7,741 nucleotides of DNA, taken from contig CP070682.1 of NCBI GenBank assembly GCA_020352595.1, forward strand, positions 453,256 to 460,996, given 5' to 3'. Under the pieces are notes generated by a model, which saw only the letters and a list, made by a program, of their open reading frames with translations, was not told the origin of the DNA and ran no database searches. Positions 1 through 6,496 of this stretch are shown here, in pieces. The stretch's first letter is position 1; the number at the start of each line of letters is the position of its first letter. Origin of the DNA: a bacterium (lineage in GTDB: Bacteria > BMS3Abin14). The position numbers and the translations under genes were made by a program.

Positions 1-993
1 CCCCTCACGGACAGGCTCGACTACCTGTCTTCGGGCACCAACAACCTCGCCTACATCCTGGCCGTGGAGAAGCTCCTGGGCATAGAGGTGCCCAGGAGGG
101 CCCGGTTCATCCGCACCATCTTCTCCGAGCTGTCACGGATCATGAGCCATCTCCTCTGGCTGGGGACCCATGCGGCGGACGTGGGGGCGGTCACCGTCCT
201 GCTCTACGGGCTCAGGGAGAGGGAGGGTGTCCTCGATATCATCGAGGAGACCGCCGGCACGCGCATGATGATGACCTATTTCCGGCCGGGCGGCGTCGTC
301 CAGGACATGGTCCCGGGATTCCAGAAGAAGATCTCCACTTTCCTGGACGATCTCGACGTGAAGGTCAACGAGTACGAGAGGCTCCTGACCAAGAACCGCA
401 TCTGGCTCAGGCGCACCCGGGGCGTCGGTTACATAAGCAGGGCGGACGCCATCAGCCTGGGGCTCTCGGGCCCGGCCGCCAGGGCCTCGGGCGTCGACTG
501 GGACATCCGGAGGGATGAGCCTTACGAGGCTTACGACGAACTGGAATTCAAGGTGCCCGTGCTCCCGGACGGGGACGTCTATGCCAGGTACCTTGTGCGC
601 ATCGAGGAGATGCGGCAGAGCTCCCGCATGCTCCGGCAGCTTCTTGAGACCATCCCGGAGGGCCCGTTCATCGAGCGCACCCCCAAGTACGTCTTCCCCG
701 ACAAGGAACGCCTCCAGAACTCCATGGAGGCCATGATCCACCACTTCAAACTGGTGGTGGAAGGGCTTGCACCCCCCAAAGGAGAGGTCTACAGCAGCAT
801 CGAGGCCCCCAAGGGGGAGATAGGTTTTTATATCATCAGCGACGGCGGGCCGAAGCCGTACAGGCTCAGGATACGCCCCCCGTCCTTCGTGAACCTCCAG
901 TCCCTCCTGACAATGGCCAAGGGAAACATGCTGGCCGACGTCGTGGCCATTATCGGGAGCCTTGACATCGTGCTCGGGGAGATCGACAGGTGA
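1..993 (+). CDS. nuoD: NADH-quinone oxidoreductase subunit D (NuoD), 5'-truncated by the window edge
   Basis: This is the 49-kDa-type subunit of complex I, at the junction of the peripheral and membrane arms, where it forms most of the quinone-reduction pocket. The reading frame is open from base 1 (330 residues to the TGA at 991-993). Full-length NuoD is about 370-420 residues, so roughly 65-70 N-terminal residues lie upstream, including the quinone-site histidine loop; a fusion to NuoC cannot be excluded. Family hallmarks seen include TDRLDY near the start, LAVEKLLGIEVP, FSELSRIMSHLLWLGTH, LSGPAARASGVDWDIR, GEVYSSIEAPKGEIGFYI and the C-terminal end GSLDIVLGEIDR. The tyrosine in NNLAYILAVEK (bases 52-54) aligns by eye with the known quinone-binding Tyr of this subunit. 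No C-terminal CxxC nickel ligands are present, which separates it from [NiFe]-hydrogenase large subunits. It overlaps nuoE by 4 bp (GTGA). Family assignment is secure. Confidence 0.96.
   Translation, partial: PLTDRLDYLSSGTNNLAYILAVEKLLGIEVPRRARFIRTIFSELSRIMSHLLWLGTHAADVGAVTVLLYGLREREGVLDIIEETAGTRMMMTYFRPGGVVQDMVPGFQKKISTFLDDLDVKVNEYERLLTKNRIWLRRTRGVGYISRADAISLGLSGPAARASGVDWDIRRDEPYEAYDELEFKVPVLPDGDVYARYLVRIEEMRQSSRMLRQLLETIPEGPFIERTPKYVFPDKERLQNSMEAMIHHFKLVVEGLAPPKGEVYSSIEAPKGEIGFYIISDGGPKPYRLRIRPPSFVNLQSLLTMAKGNMLADVVAIIGSLDIVLGEIDR
976..982 (+). promoter_or_regulatory. Ribosome binding site for nuoE
   Basis: A GGGGAGA stretch inside the end of nuoD lies 7 nt before the GTG at 990. It supports the GTG that overlaps the nuoD stop as the real start of nuoE. 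Confidence 0.6.
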
Positions 994-1478
994 GCGTGCA
1001 CGGACTGTTCTCAGACAGCGAGCTCAAGGCCATGCAGCAGATAGCGGGGCGTTACGAGGAGCCCGCTTCAGCCATCCTGCCCCTTCTACACTTCGTGCAG
1101 GAGGCGCGGGGCCACCTGGGAGAGAACGAACTGGTCTACGTTGCCGACTTTCTTCAGGTCCCCCACGTCAGGGCCTACGAGGTGGCCACCTATTACACCA
1201 TGTTCACCATCAAGCCGAGGGGCAGGCACGTCATCCAGGTCTGCAGGAACCTCAGCTGCACCATGGGGGGGGCTGAACAGATCCTGGAGCGCCTCACCGG
1301 AGAACTGGGCGTTGGTGTGGGAGAGACGACCGCCGACGGCCTTTTCTCCATCGTGGAGGTGGAGTGCATCGGTGCCTGCGACCTCGCGCCGGCCATCATG
1401 ATCGACGAGGAGCTCCACGGGCGGGTGGCACCTGAGACCCTGCCCGAGATCCTCGGTGCCTACAGGGTGAAAAAGTGA
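990..1478 (+). CDS. nuoE: NADH-quinone oxidoreductase subunit E (NuoE), thioredoxin-like [2Fe-2S] protein
   Basis: This 162-residue 24-kDa-type subunit carries the N1a [2Fe-2S] cluster and pairs with NuoF at the NADH-oxidising tip of complex I in the cytoplasm. An N-terminal helical part (about 1-75, with the family segment VATYYTMFTIKPRGRH) precedes a thioredoxin-like ferredoxin fold. The four cluster ligands are visible as C85-x4-C90 and C126-x3-C130 (CRNLSC and CIGAC), followed by the usual LAPAIMIDEELHG stretch. The length is typical for the family. The GTG start at 990 is chosen because it has a GGGGAGA site 7 nt upstream and overlaps the nuoD stop. The gene ends in a second GTGA overlap with nuoF, implying coupled translation of D, E and F. 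It is a paralogue of the second E-type gene at 5917-6459 and is the shorter of the two, lacking that protein's extra N-terminal residues. Confidence 0.95.
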   Translation: MSVHGLFSDSELKAMQQIAGRYEEPASAILPLLHFVQEARGHLGENELVYVADFLQVPHVRAYEVATYYTMFTIKPRGRHVIQVCRNLSCTMGGAEQILERLTGELGVGVGETTADGLFSIVEVECIGACDLAPAIMIDEELHGRVAPETLPEILGAYRVKK

Positions 1479-2761
1479 GCGAGATGAAGATCCTCACAAG
1501 GAACGTCGGGCAGCCCAATCCGGCGCACATCGATTCCTACCTGGTCAACGAGGGCTACATGGCCCTGCCGCGTGTCCTCAGGGAGATGAGCCCCGAGGAC
1601 GTCATCGACGAGATCAAGATCTCGAGGCTGAGGGGCAGGGGCGGTGCCGGCTTTCCGGCCGGCATGAAATGGGATTTCGCATCGCGGGACAGGCGTACGC
1701 CCAAGCACATCATCTGCAACGCCGACGAGGGGGAGCCGGGGACCTTCAAGGATCGCGTCATCATCGAGTACGATCCGCACGCCCTCCTGGAGGGTATGGC
1801 CATCGCGGGATACGCCGTGGGGGCCACCCGCGGCTTCATCTACATCCGCGGCGAATATCCGGAGGGGGCCAGGATCCTCGAGCGGGCCATCCGCCAGGCC
1901 GAGGCCAGGTCCTTCCTGGGCCGGAACATCCTCAATTCCGGCTTCGATTTCGTCATCACCGTGCACAGGGGCGCGGGGGCCTACATCTGCGGCGAGGAGA
2001 CGGCCCTCATCGAGTCGCTGGAGGGCAAGAGGGGACAGTCCAGGATCCGCCCCCCCTTCCCCGTGAACGTCGGCTACCGGAACCTCCCCACAGTGGTCAA
2101 CAACGTGGAGACCCTGGCCAATGTGGCCCCCATCATCCTGCGCGGCGGATCCTGGTATGCGGGCATCGGCATCGCCGAGTGCCCGGGCACCAAGCTCTTT
2201 TCCATCAGCGGGAACGTCGAGAAGCCCGGCGTCTATGAACTGCCCATGGGGGTGCCGCTGAGGGAGCTGATCTTCGAGCACGCCGGCGGGATCACCGGCG
2301 GCAGGAACTTCAAGGCGGCCTTCCCCGGCGGCGCCTCGTCGGGATGCCTCGACGCCTCGGAGCTTGACGTCCGCATGGACTTCAACTCCCTTGCGGCGGC
2401 CGGGACCATGCTGGGGTCCGGCGCCGTGGTGGTCCTGGACGAGACGGCCGACATGGTCAAGGCGGCCTGCGTCTTCACCAGGTTCTTCGAGCATGAGTCC
2501 TGCGGCAAGTGCACGCCGTGCCGGGAGGGCGTCTACTGGGTCCGGCAGATCATGGAGAACATTCTCCAGGGCCGTGGGTCAGAGGCCGACCTCGACCTCC
2601 TGCTGGACATCTGCGACAGCATCCGGACCACCTCCTTCTGCGGGCTCGGAGAAGCATCGGTCAACCCCATTGTCAGCACCATCAAAAAGTTCCGTGACGA
2701 GTACCTGGCCTACATCCATGCCGGGTCGCAGGAGCGGACCGCTTTAGGAGAGGCATCATGA
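1475..2761 (+). CDS. nuoF: NADH-quinone oxidoreductase subunit F (NuoF), NADH- and FMN-binding
   Basis: This 428-residue 51-kDa-type flavoprotein oxidises NADH through FMN and passes electrons to cluster N3. The FMN/NADH Rossmann-like part shows GRGGAGFPAG (54-63), NADEGEPGTFKDR (82-94) and GAGAYICGEETALIESLEG (166-184). An SLBB-type segment follows around 240-315. The C-terminal helical domain carries the N3 [4Fe-4S] ligands C343, C346 and C349 (SCGKCTPCR) and C389 (SFCGLG). Length and domain order are those of a standard short NuoF, with no N-terminal ferredoxin and no C-terminal 2x[4Fe-4S] extension. The GTG at 1475 overlaps the nuoE stop and has a modest AGGGTGA 4 nt before it. An ATG at 1484 (three codons in) is a possible alternative start. 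The stop overlaps the nuoG start as ATGA. The second F-type gene at 6497 is a clear paralogue of a different subtype. Confidence 0.96.
   Translation: MSEMKILTRNVGQPNPAHIDSYLVNEGYMALPRVLREMSPEDVIDEIKISRLRGRGGAGFPAGMKWDFASRDRRTPKHIICNADEGEPGTFKDRVIIEYDPHALLEGMAIAGYAVGATRGFIYIRGEYPEGARILERAIRQAEARSFLGRNILNSGFDFVITVHRGAGAYICGEETALIESLEGKRGQSRIRPPFPVNVGYRNLPTVVNNVETLANVAPIILRGGSWYAGIGIAECPGTKLFSISGNVEKPGVYELPMGVPLRELIFEHAGGITGGRNFKAAFPGGASSGCLDASELDVRMDFNSLAAAGTMLGSGAVVVLDETADMVKAACVFTRFFEHESCGKCTPCREGVYWVRQIMENILQGRGSEADLDLLLDICDSIRTTSFCGLGEASVNPIVSTIKKFRDEYLAYIHAGSQERTALGEAS
2746..2753 (+). promoter_or_regulatory. Ribosome binding site for nuoG
   Basis: AGGAGAGG near the end of nuoF lies 4 nt before the ATG at 2758 and 7 nt before the immediately following ATG at 2761. 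The spacing favours the second ATG slightly, so the protein may start one residue later than annotated. Confidence 0.7.
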
Positions 2762-5439
2762 TGGTCCGACTTACCATAGACGGGAAGCAGGTCATGGTGG
2801 ACGGTCACATCAGCGTGCTGGACGCGGCGCGGAAACTGGGCATCCACATACCGACCTTCTGCCACCACCCCCGCCTCAGCGAACTGGGGGCCTGCCGCAT
2901 GTGCCTCGTGGAGGTCCAGGGAATGGGCAAGCTCCAGACAGCCTGCACCCTGGCGGTCAACGAGGGGATGGAGGTCAGGACCGCGACGCCCAGGGTGGAG
3001 AAGGCCCGCAAGAACATGCTGGAGTTCCTCCTCATCAACCACCCGCTCGAGTGCACCGTCTGCGACGCTTCGGGGGAGTGCACCCTTCAGGACCTGGCCT
3101 TCAAGTACGGAAGCGCCGACACCCGCTTCGCAGGCCGGAAGAGGGTGCTGCGCGACAACATCATCAGCCCCCTCATCGACAGGAACCTCAACAGGTGCAT
3201 CCAGTGCAAGCGCTGCGTGAGGATCTGCGACGAGGTCCAGGGCGTGACCGCTCTGGGGATGGCCCACAGGGGCGCCTCGACGGTGGTGGGTCCCTTCATG
3301 GACAAGGCCCTCGACTGCGAGTACTGCAGCCACTGCATCTGGTCCTGCCCCGTGGGCGCCATCACCTCCCGGGCCATGAAGCAGAAGGTGCGCACCTGGG
3401 AGATGAGCAAGGTCGAGGCCATCTGCCCCCTTTGCAGCGTCGGCTGCACCCTGGTCTACAACCACCGGGACAACAAGGTCTTCAGGGTCTCCCATACGGA
3501 GGAAGTGGGCGTCAACTACGGCAGCCTTTGCGCCAAGGGGTACTTCGGTTACGACATGATCAACCACCCCGACAGGGTGACGACCCCCCTCGTGAGGAGG
3601 AAGGACGGGACGCTGCAGCCGGCTTCCTGGGAGGAAGCGCTGGAGGTGGTGGCCACCCGCCTGACCCAGATCGCCGATGACGACGGGGGCACCCTCCTCG
3701 GGGGGATCGCCACGGACAGGATCACCAACGAAGAGTTGTACCTGTTCCAGAAGCTCATGAGGTCCGCCTTCGGCAGCAACAACGTCGACACGCCCTCCGG
3801 CATCTGGTCCCGAAAGGTCCTCCCCGTCCTGGAGGAGAGGCTCGGGGTCTTCGCGGCGACCAACTCCCTCGACGAGCTCAACTACGTCGACGGCCTGCTC
3901 ATCGTCGGCTGCGACGTGACCGTGGCCAACCCCATCACCGGGCTCAAGGTCAAGAGGGCCATCGCCAGGGGGGCGAGGGTGACGGAGGTCTACCCGGGCC
4001 GCACGGCCCTGTCCAGGCTCGCCGCCAGGTCGCTCACCGTACCCGTGGGTCTGGAGCTGGCGGTGATCAAGGGGATGATCAAGGTCATCCTCCAGGAGAA
4101 CCTGGCCGATCCCGAACTCCTCAAGGGACTCAAGGGCCTTTCCAGGCTTCAGGAATCGGTCCGCGAGAAGGATCTGGCCCAGATCGCGGCCGAGTGCGGC
4201 ATCAGGCAGGATGAGATCGTCCAGGTGGCCAGGGAGTTCGCAGGGGCCAAGAGGTTCTCGGTTATCTTCGGCGAGATCGCGGCACTGCAGCCCGGCGGTG
4301 AGAAGCTCATCAACGCCCTGCTGGACCTCATGATGCTCACCGGCAGGCTGGGCAGCGAGGGAAACGGCCTTTATCCCATACTGTCGGCCACCAACTTCCA
4401 GGGCGCCGTGGACATGGGGGTAGACCCGTCCATGCTCCCCGGCCGCCAGCCCGTGACATCAGCCCAGGCCAGGAAGAAGATGGAAAAGGCATGGGGGACG
4501 CCCATCCCCTCCAAGGCGGGGTTGGACGCCCTGCAGATGATCCAGGCCGCCGCCGACGGCAAGCTGAGGGGGCTGTACCTCGTGGGTGTCAACCTTTTCT
4601 CGACGTTCCCGGGCGGAGCCAGGGTCAAGAAGGCCCTGGACAAGCTCGAGTTCCTCGTGGTCCAGGAGCTGTTCCTCACCGAGACGGCACGCCTTGCCGA
4701 CGTGGTGCTTCCCGCGGGGACTCTGGCAGAGAGGAACGGTACGCTGACCAACGTGGAGCGGAGGATCCAGAGGACCCGCAAGGCCATCGACGGCGTGGGC
4801 CAGTCCATGCCCGACTGGAAGATCTTCTCCGATCTCGGTGTCACCATGGGCAAGCCCGGACTCCGCTATGTCAACGCGGCCGAGATCCTCGACGAGGTCG
4901 CCGCCAACGTCCCCTACTACTCAGGGGTGAGCTACAGGATACTGGCCGACAACGGTCTCCAGTGGCCCTTTTCCAAAGAGGACGCTAGGGAGGTCTACCA
5001 CGAGGGATACCTCGGGACGCGGCACCTTCTCAAGGACGGCGTGCCCAAGGACAAGATGGCCCTTGCAGCCGTCCCCGAGTGGACCTGTACGAGGACCGAC
5101 AGCCGGCACCCGATGACGCTCATTCTGGGGGAGATCCTCTTTCACTCGGGGAGCTTCACCAGGCATTCCGGGTCCTTGAACCAGCTCGTCGGCAGGGCGA
5201 GTCTCATGATGAACCCCCAGACCGCCTTTGGTCTCGACCTGCCCGAGGGGAGCACGGTGAAGGTCGTCTCCCAGAAGGGCCAGGTCACGGCCCCCGTTGA
5301 ATATTCGGATGATCTGGTGCCGGGAGTCCTTTTCATGCCCCGGCATTTTGCGGATGCTCCGGCCTCTGAACTGATGGTCCCGGACATACAGGGCGAGACG
5401 CAGACGGCCGTCGTCAGTGTCCGGGTCGAGAAGACCTGA
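2758..5439 (+). CDS. nuoG: NADH-quinone oxidoreductase subunit G (NuoG), formate-dehydrogenase-like, many Fe-S clusters
   Basis: This 893-residue 75-kDa-type subunit passes electrons from NuoF along the peripheral arm. In order it shows a [2Fe-2S] domain (C35, C46, C49, C63); a His-Cys3 [4Fe-4S] motif (H95, C99, C102, C108); a ferredoxin domain with two full sets (C147/150/153/157 and C187/190/193/197); an N7-type site C223-x2-C226-x3-C230-x27-C258; a long molybdopterin-oxidoreductase-like body; and a C-terminal MopB dinucleotide-binding-like domain (about 785-890). Classical NuoG keeps ligands for only one ferredoxin-domain cluster, so the second set is unusual. Segments such as NFQGAVDMGVDPSMLPGRQPV (546-566) and FLVVQELFLTETARLADVVL (632-651) resemble formate dehydrogenase alpha subunits. 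However, W350 stands where those enzymes have the catalytic Cys/Sec, so formate oxidation is unlikely. The position after nuoF supports NuoG. The alternative reading is a degenerate FdhA-type electron hub. Confidence 0.9.
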   Translation: MMVRLTIDGKQVMVDGHISVLDAARKLGIHIPTFCHHPRLSELGACRMCLVEVQGMGKLQTACTLAVNEGMEVRTATPRVEKARKNMLEFLLINHPLECTVCDASGECTLQDLAFKYGSADTRFAGRKRVLRDNIISPLIDRNLNRCIQCKRCVRICDEVQGVTALGMAHRGASTVVGPFMDKALDCEYCSHCIWSCPVGAITSRAMKQKVRTWEMSKVEAICPLCSVGCTLVYNHRDNKVFRVSHTEEVGVNYGSLCAKGYFGYDMINHPDRVTTPLVRRKDGTLQPASWEEALEVVATRLTQIADDDGGTLLGGIATDRITNEELYLFQKLMRSAFGSNNVDTPSGIWSRKVLPVLEERLGVFAATNSLDELNYVDGLLIVGCDVTVANPITGLKVKRAIARGARVTEVYPGRTALSRLAARSLTVPVGLELAVIKGMIKVILQENLADPELLKGLKGLSRLQESVREKDLAQIAAECGIRQDEIVQVAREFAGAKRFSVIFGEIAALQPGGEKLINALLDLMMLTGRLGSEGNGLYPILSATNFQGAVDMGVDPSMLPGRQPVTSAQARKKMEKAWGTPIPSKAGLDALQMIQAAADGKLRGLYLVGVNLFSTFPGGARVKKALDKLEFLVVQELFLTETARLADVVLPAGTLAERNGTLTNVERRIQRTRKAIDGVGQSMPDWKIFSDLGVTMGKPGLRYVNAAEILDEVAANVPYYSGVSYRILADNGLQWPFSKEDAREVYHEGYLGTRHLLKDGVPKDKMALAAVPEWTCTRTDSRHPMTLILGEILFHSGSFTRHSGSLNQLVGRASLMMNPQTAFGLDLPEGSTVKVVSQKGQVTAPVEYSDDLVPGVLFMPRHFADAPASELMVPDIQGETQTAVVSVRVEKT

Positions 5440-5445
5440 GGAGGA
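5439..5445 (+). promoter_or_regulatory. Strong ribosome binding site for the cNMP-fold gene
   Basis: AGGAGGA begins at the last base of the nuoG stop codon and lies 7 nt before the ATG at 5453. It is the best Shine-Dalgarno match in the window. It fixes the start at 5453 rather than at the earlier in-frame ATG at 5417, which lies inside nuoG and would add 12 residues. Confidence 0.8.
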
Positions 5446-5452
5446 ACGAAAC

Positions 5453-5920
5453 ATGATCGAGGTCAGCCAACTCAAGGAGATGGAGACGTTCCAGGGCGTC
5501 AGCGACGAGGCCCTGAACTTCCTGGCTGACTCCCTGCAGAAGAGGACATACTCCGACAAGGAGCCGATCTTCCGCGAGGGGGTCCCCGGCGGAGACCTTT
5601 ACCTTGTGGCCGAGGGGGCCGTGAAGATCTCCAAAAGGGCCAAGGAGGGGGAAGCGCAGAATCTGGCCGCGGTGCCCAAGGGGCAGTACGTCGGCATCAT
5701 GACCTTCCTCGCCGGCGGCAACCACTCCGCCGACGCCGTCGCGCAGGGCAACTGCGCCCTTTACGTCCTCGACAGGAGGGCCTTCGACAAGTTCGTCGAA
5801 TCCTTTCCCAGGGACGCGGTCAAGCTCATGAATCTCTTCATCCAGGAACTCATCGGTTCCCTCAGAAGCATGAACGAGCGCTACATCGATATGGTCAACT
5901 ATATGGGGAGGTGGCGGTGA
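5453..5920 (+). CDS. Stand-alone cyclic-nucleotide-binding-fold (CRP-like effector domain) protein, no DNA-binding domain
   Basis: This 155-residue soluble protein consists of one cNMP-binding (cupin-like) beta-barrel plus the long helix that dimerises CRP-family proteins. Recognisable steps are FQGVSDEALNFLADSL (13-28), a YSDKEPIFREGVPGGDLYLVAEGAVKI run (33-59) typical of the barrel's early strands, a phosphate-cassette region (77-94), YVLDRRAFDKFVESFP (104-119), and a C-helix (about 121-150). It ends just after that helix, so the winged-helix DNA-binding domain of CRP/FNR is absent. The cassette is degenerate: I82 replaces the conserved Glu and H91 the conserved Arg of cAMP-binding members, while S92 is kept. 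No FNR-like cysteine cluster is present; C101 is the only cysteine. It starts 13 bp after nuoG and its stop overlaps the next E-type gene as GTGA, so it is co-translated with electron-transfer subunits. The role is unknown. A regulatory or structural adaptor of the complex is an inference. Confidence 0.9.
   Translation: MIEVSQLKEMETFQGVSDEALNFLADSLQKRTYSDKEPIFREGVPGGDLYLVAEGAVKISKRAKEGEAQNLAAVPKGQYVGIMTFLAGGNHSADAVAQGNCALYVLDRRAFDKFVESFPRDAVKLMNLFIQELIGSLRSMNERYIDMVNYMGRWR
5905..5911 (+). promoter_or_regulatory. Ribosome binding site deciding the start of the second E-type gene
   Basis: GGGGAGG lies 5 nt before the GTG at 5917, which overlaps the preceding stop codon. The alternative GTG at 5911 overlaps this site itself, so 5917 is the better start. 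Confidence 0.65.
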
Positions 5921-6459
5921 GCGCCGACGTTACCCTCGAGGATGTACGCGAGGAGCTGGAGCGGGAGCCCGAGGAGGTCCTCGACCTCGCTCCCGTCTAC
6001 AGGATCATCGAGTCCCACAGGGAGATGAAGGGGATGCTGATCCCCATCCTTCAGGAGGTCCAGCAGGTTTACGGGTATGTTCCCGAAGAGGCGGCCAACC
6101 TCGCGGCCGACCTCATGGGGATCTACCGCAGCCAGGTCTTCGGTGTCCTGACGTTCTACACCCAGTTCCACCTCACGCCCCGCGGGAGGCACATCATCAG
6201 GGCCTGCTCCGGCACCGCCTGCCACGTAAGGGGGGGGAAGACGGTCATCAACCGCCTGGAGACGGTTCTCGGCATCGGCCACGGCGAGACCACCGAGGAC
6301 CGCTTCGCTTCCTTCGAGAAGGTGGCATGTCTCGGGGCCTGCGGCCTCGCGCCGGTCATCATGATCGACAACGACGCCCACGGCCAGCTGGACCCCTTAA
6401 AGACAGACCGGATCATCGAGGCTCTCAAGGAAATGGACAGCATGAGGAGAGCAGACTGA
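5917..6459 (+). CDS. Second NuoE/HndA/HydC-type thioredoxin-like [2Fe-2S] subunit
   Basis: This 180-residue paralogue of NuoE should carry one [2Fe-2S] cluster and pair with the flavoprotein encoded just downstream. Ligands are C97-x4-C102 (CSGTAC) and C138-x3-C142 (CLGAC), preceded by the family segment GVLTFYTQFHLTPRGRH (76-92) and followed by GLAPVIMID. Compared with the NuoE at 990-1478 it has an acidic, charged N-terminal extension (about 1-24, rich in Glu), and the CSGTACHVRGG motif is the form common in HndA/HydC/HoxE-like subunits of NAD(P)-linked hydrogenases and formate dehydrogenases. The start at 5917 is supported by GGGGAGG 5 nt upstream and a GTGA overlap with the cNMP-fold gene. 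An upstream GTG at 5911 would add two residues. Because the next gene is the long HndC/HydB type, I read this as the E subunit of a second NADH module rather than a spare copy of complex I NuoE. The exact subfamily symbol is left open. Confidence 0.93.
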   Translation: MSADVTLEDVREELEREPEEVLDLAPVYRIIESHREMKGMLIPILQEVQQVYGYVPEEAANLAADLMGIYRSQVFGVLTFYTQFHLTPRGRHIIRACSGTACHVRGGKTVINRLETVLGIGHGETTEDRFASFEKVACLGACGLAPVIMIDNDAHGQLDPLKTDRIIEALKEMDSMRRAD

Positions 6460-6462
6460 CAA

Positions 6463-6484
6463 CCGCTCATCTCAAGCGGGAGGA
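6463..6484 (+). promoter_or_regulatory. Ribosome binding site of the HndC-type gene, partly inside a small hairpin
   Basis: The 37-bp gap at 6460-6496 is the longest in the window. It holds GGGAGGA (6478-6484), 12 nt before the ATG at 6497, a longer spacing than at the other genes. An inverted repeat CCGCT (6463-6467) / AGCGG (6475-6479) with a 7-nt loop runs into the first bases of this site. The five-base-pair stem is short and could be chance. There is no T-run, so it is not a terminator. Confidence 0.45.
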
Positions 6485-6496
6485 CGGATCGTTCAC

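Noticed and set aside
1460..2494. Long minus-strand open frame (344 codons) opposite nuoF
   Set aside because: It lies wholly opposite a well-supported gene, has Pro/Gly/Arg/His-rich low-information sequence and no recognisable motif. Such open antisense frames are expected in GC-rich coding DNA.
2710..3567. Minus-strand open frame (285 codons) opposite nuoG
   Set aside because: It mirrors the codon bias of nuoG, matches no family I know, and has no convincing ribosome binding site or place in an operon.
2758..5439. Active selenocysteine or cysteine formate dehydrogenase
   Set aside because: There is no in-frame TGA and no Cys at the active-site position (Trp instead). The gene follows nuoD-E-F directly, so NuoG fits better.
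5417..5452. Upstream ATG as start of the cNMP-fold gene
   Set aside because: It would overlap nuoG by 23 bp and has no ribosome binding site. The ATG at 5453 has AGGAGGA at ideal spacing.
5453..5920. CRP/FNR transcription factor
   Set aside because: The protein ends right after the dimerisation helix and has no helix-turn-helix, and it has no N-terminal cysteine set for an FNR-type cluster.
6460..6496. Transcription terminator or new promoter between the last two genes
   Set aside because: The stem is only 5 bp without a T-run, and no credible -35/-10 pair is visible in the short gap.
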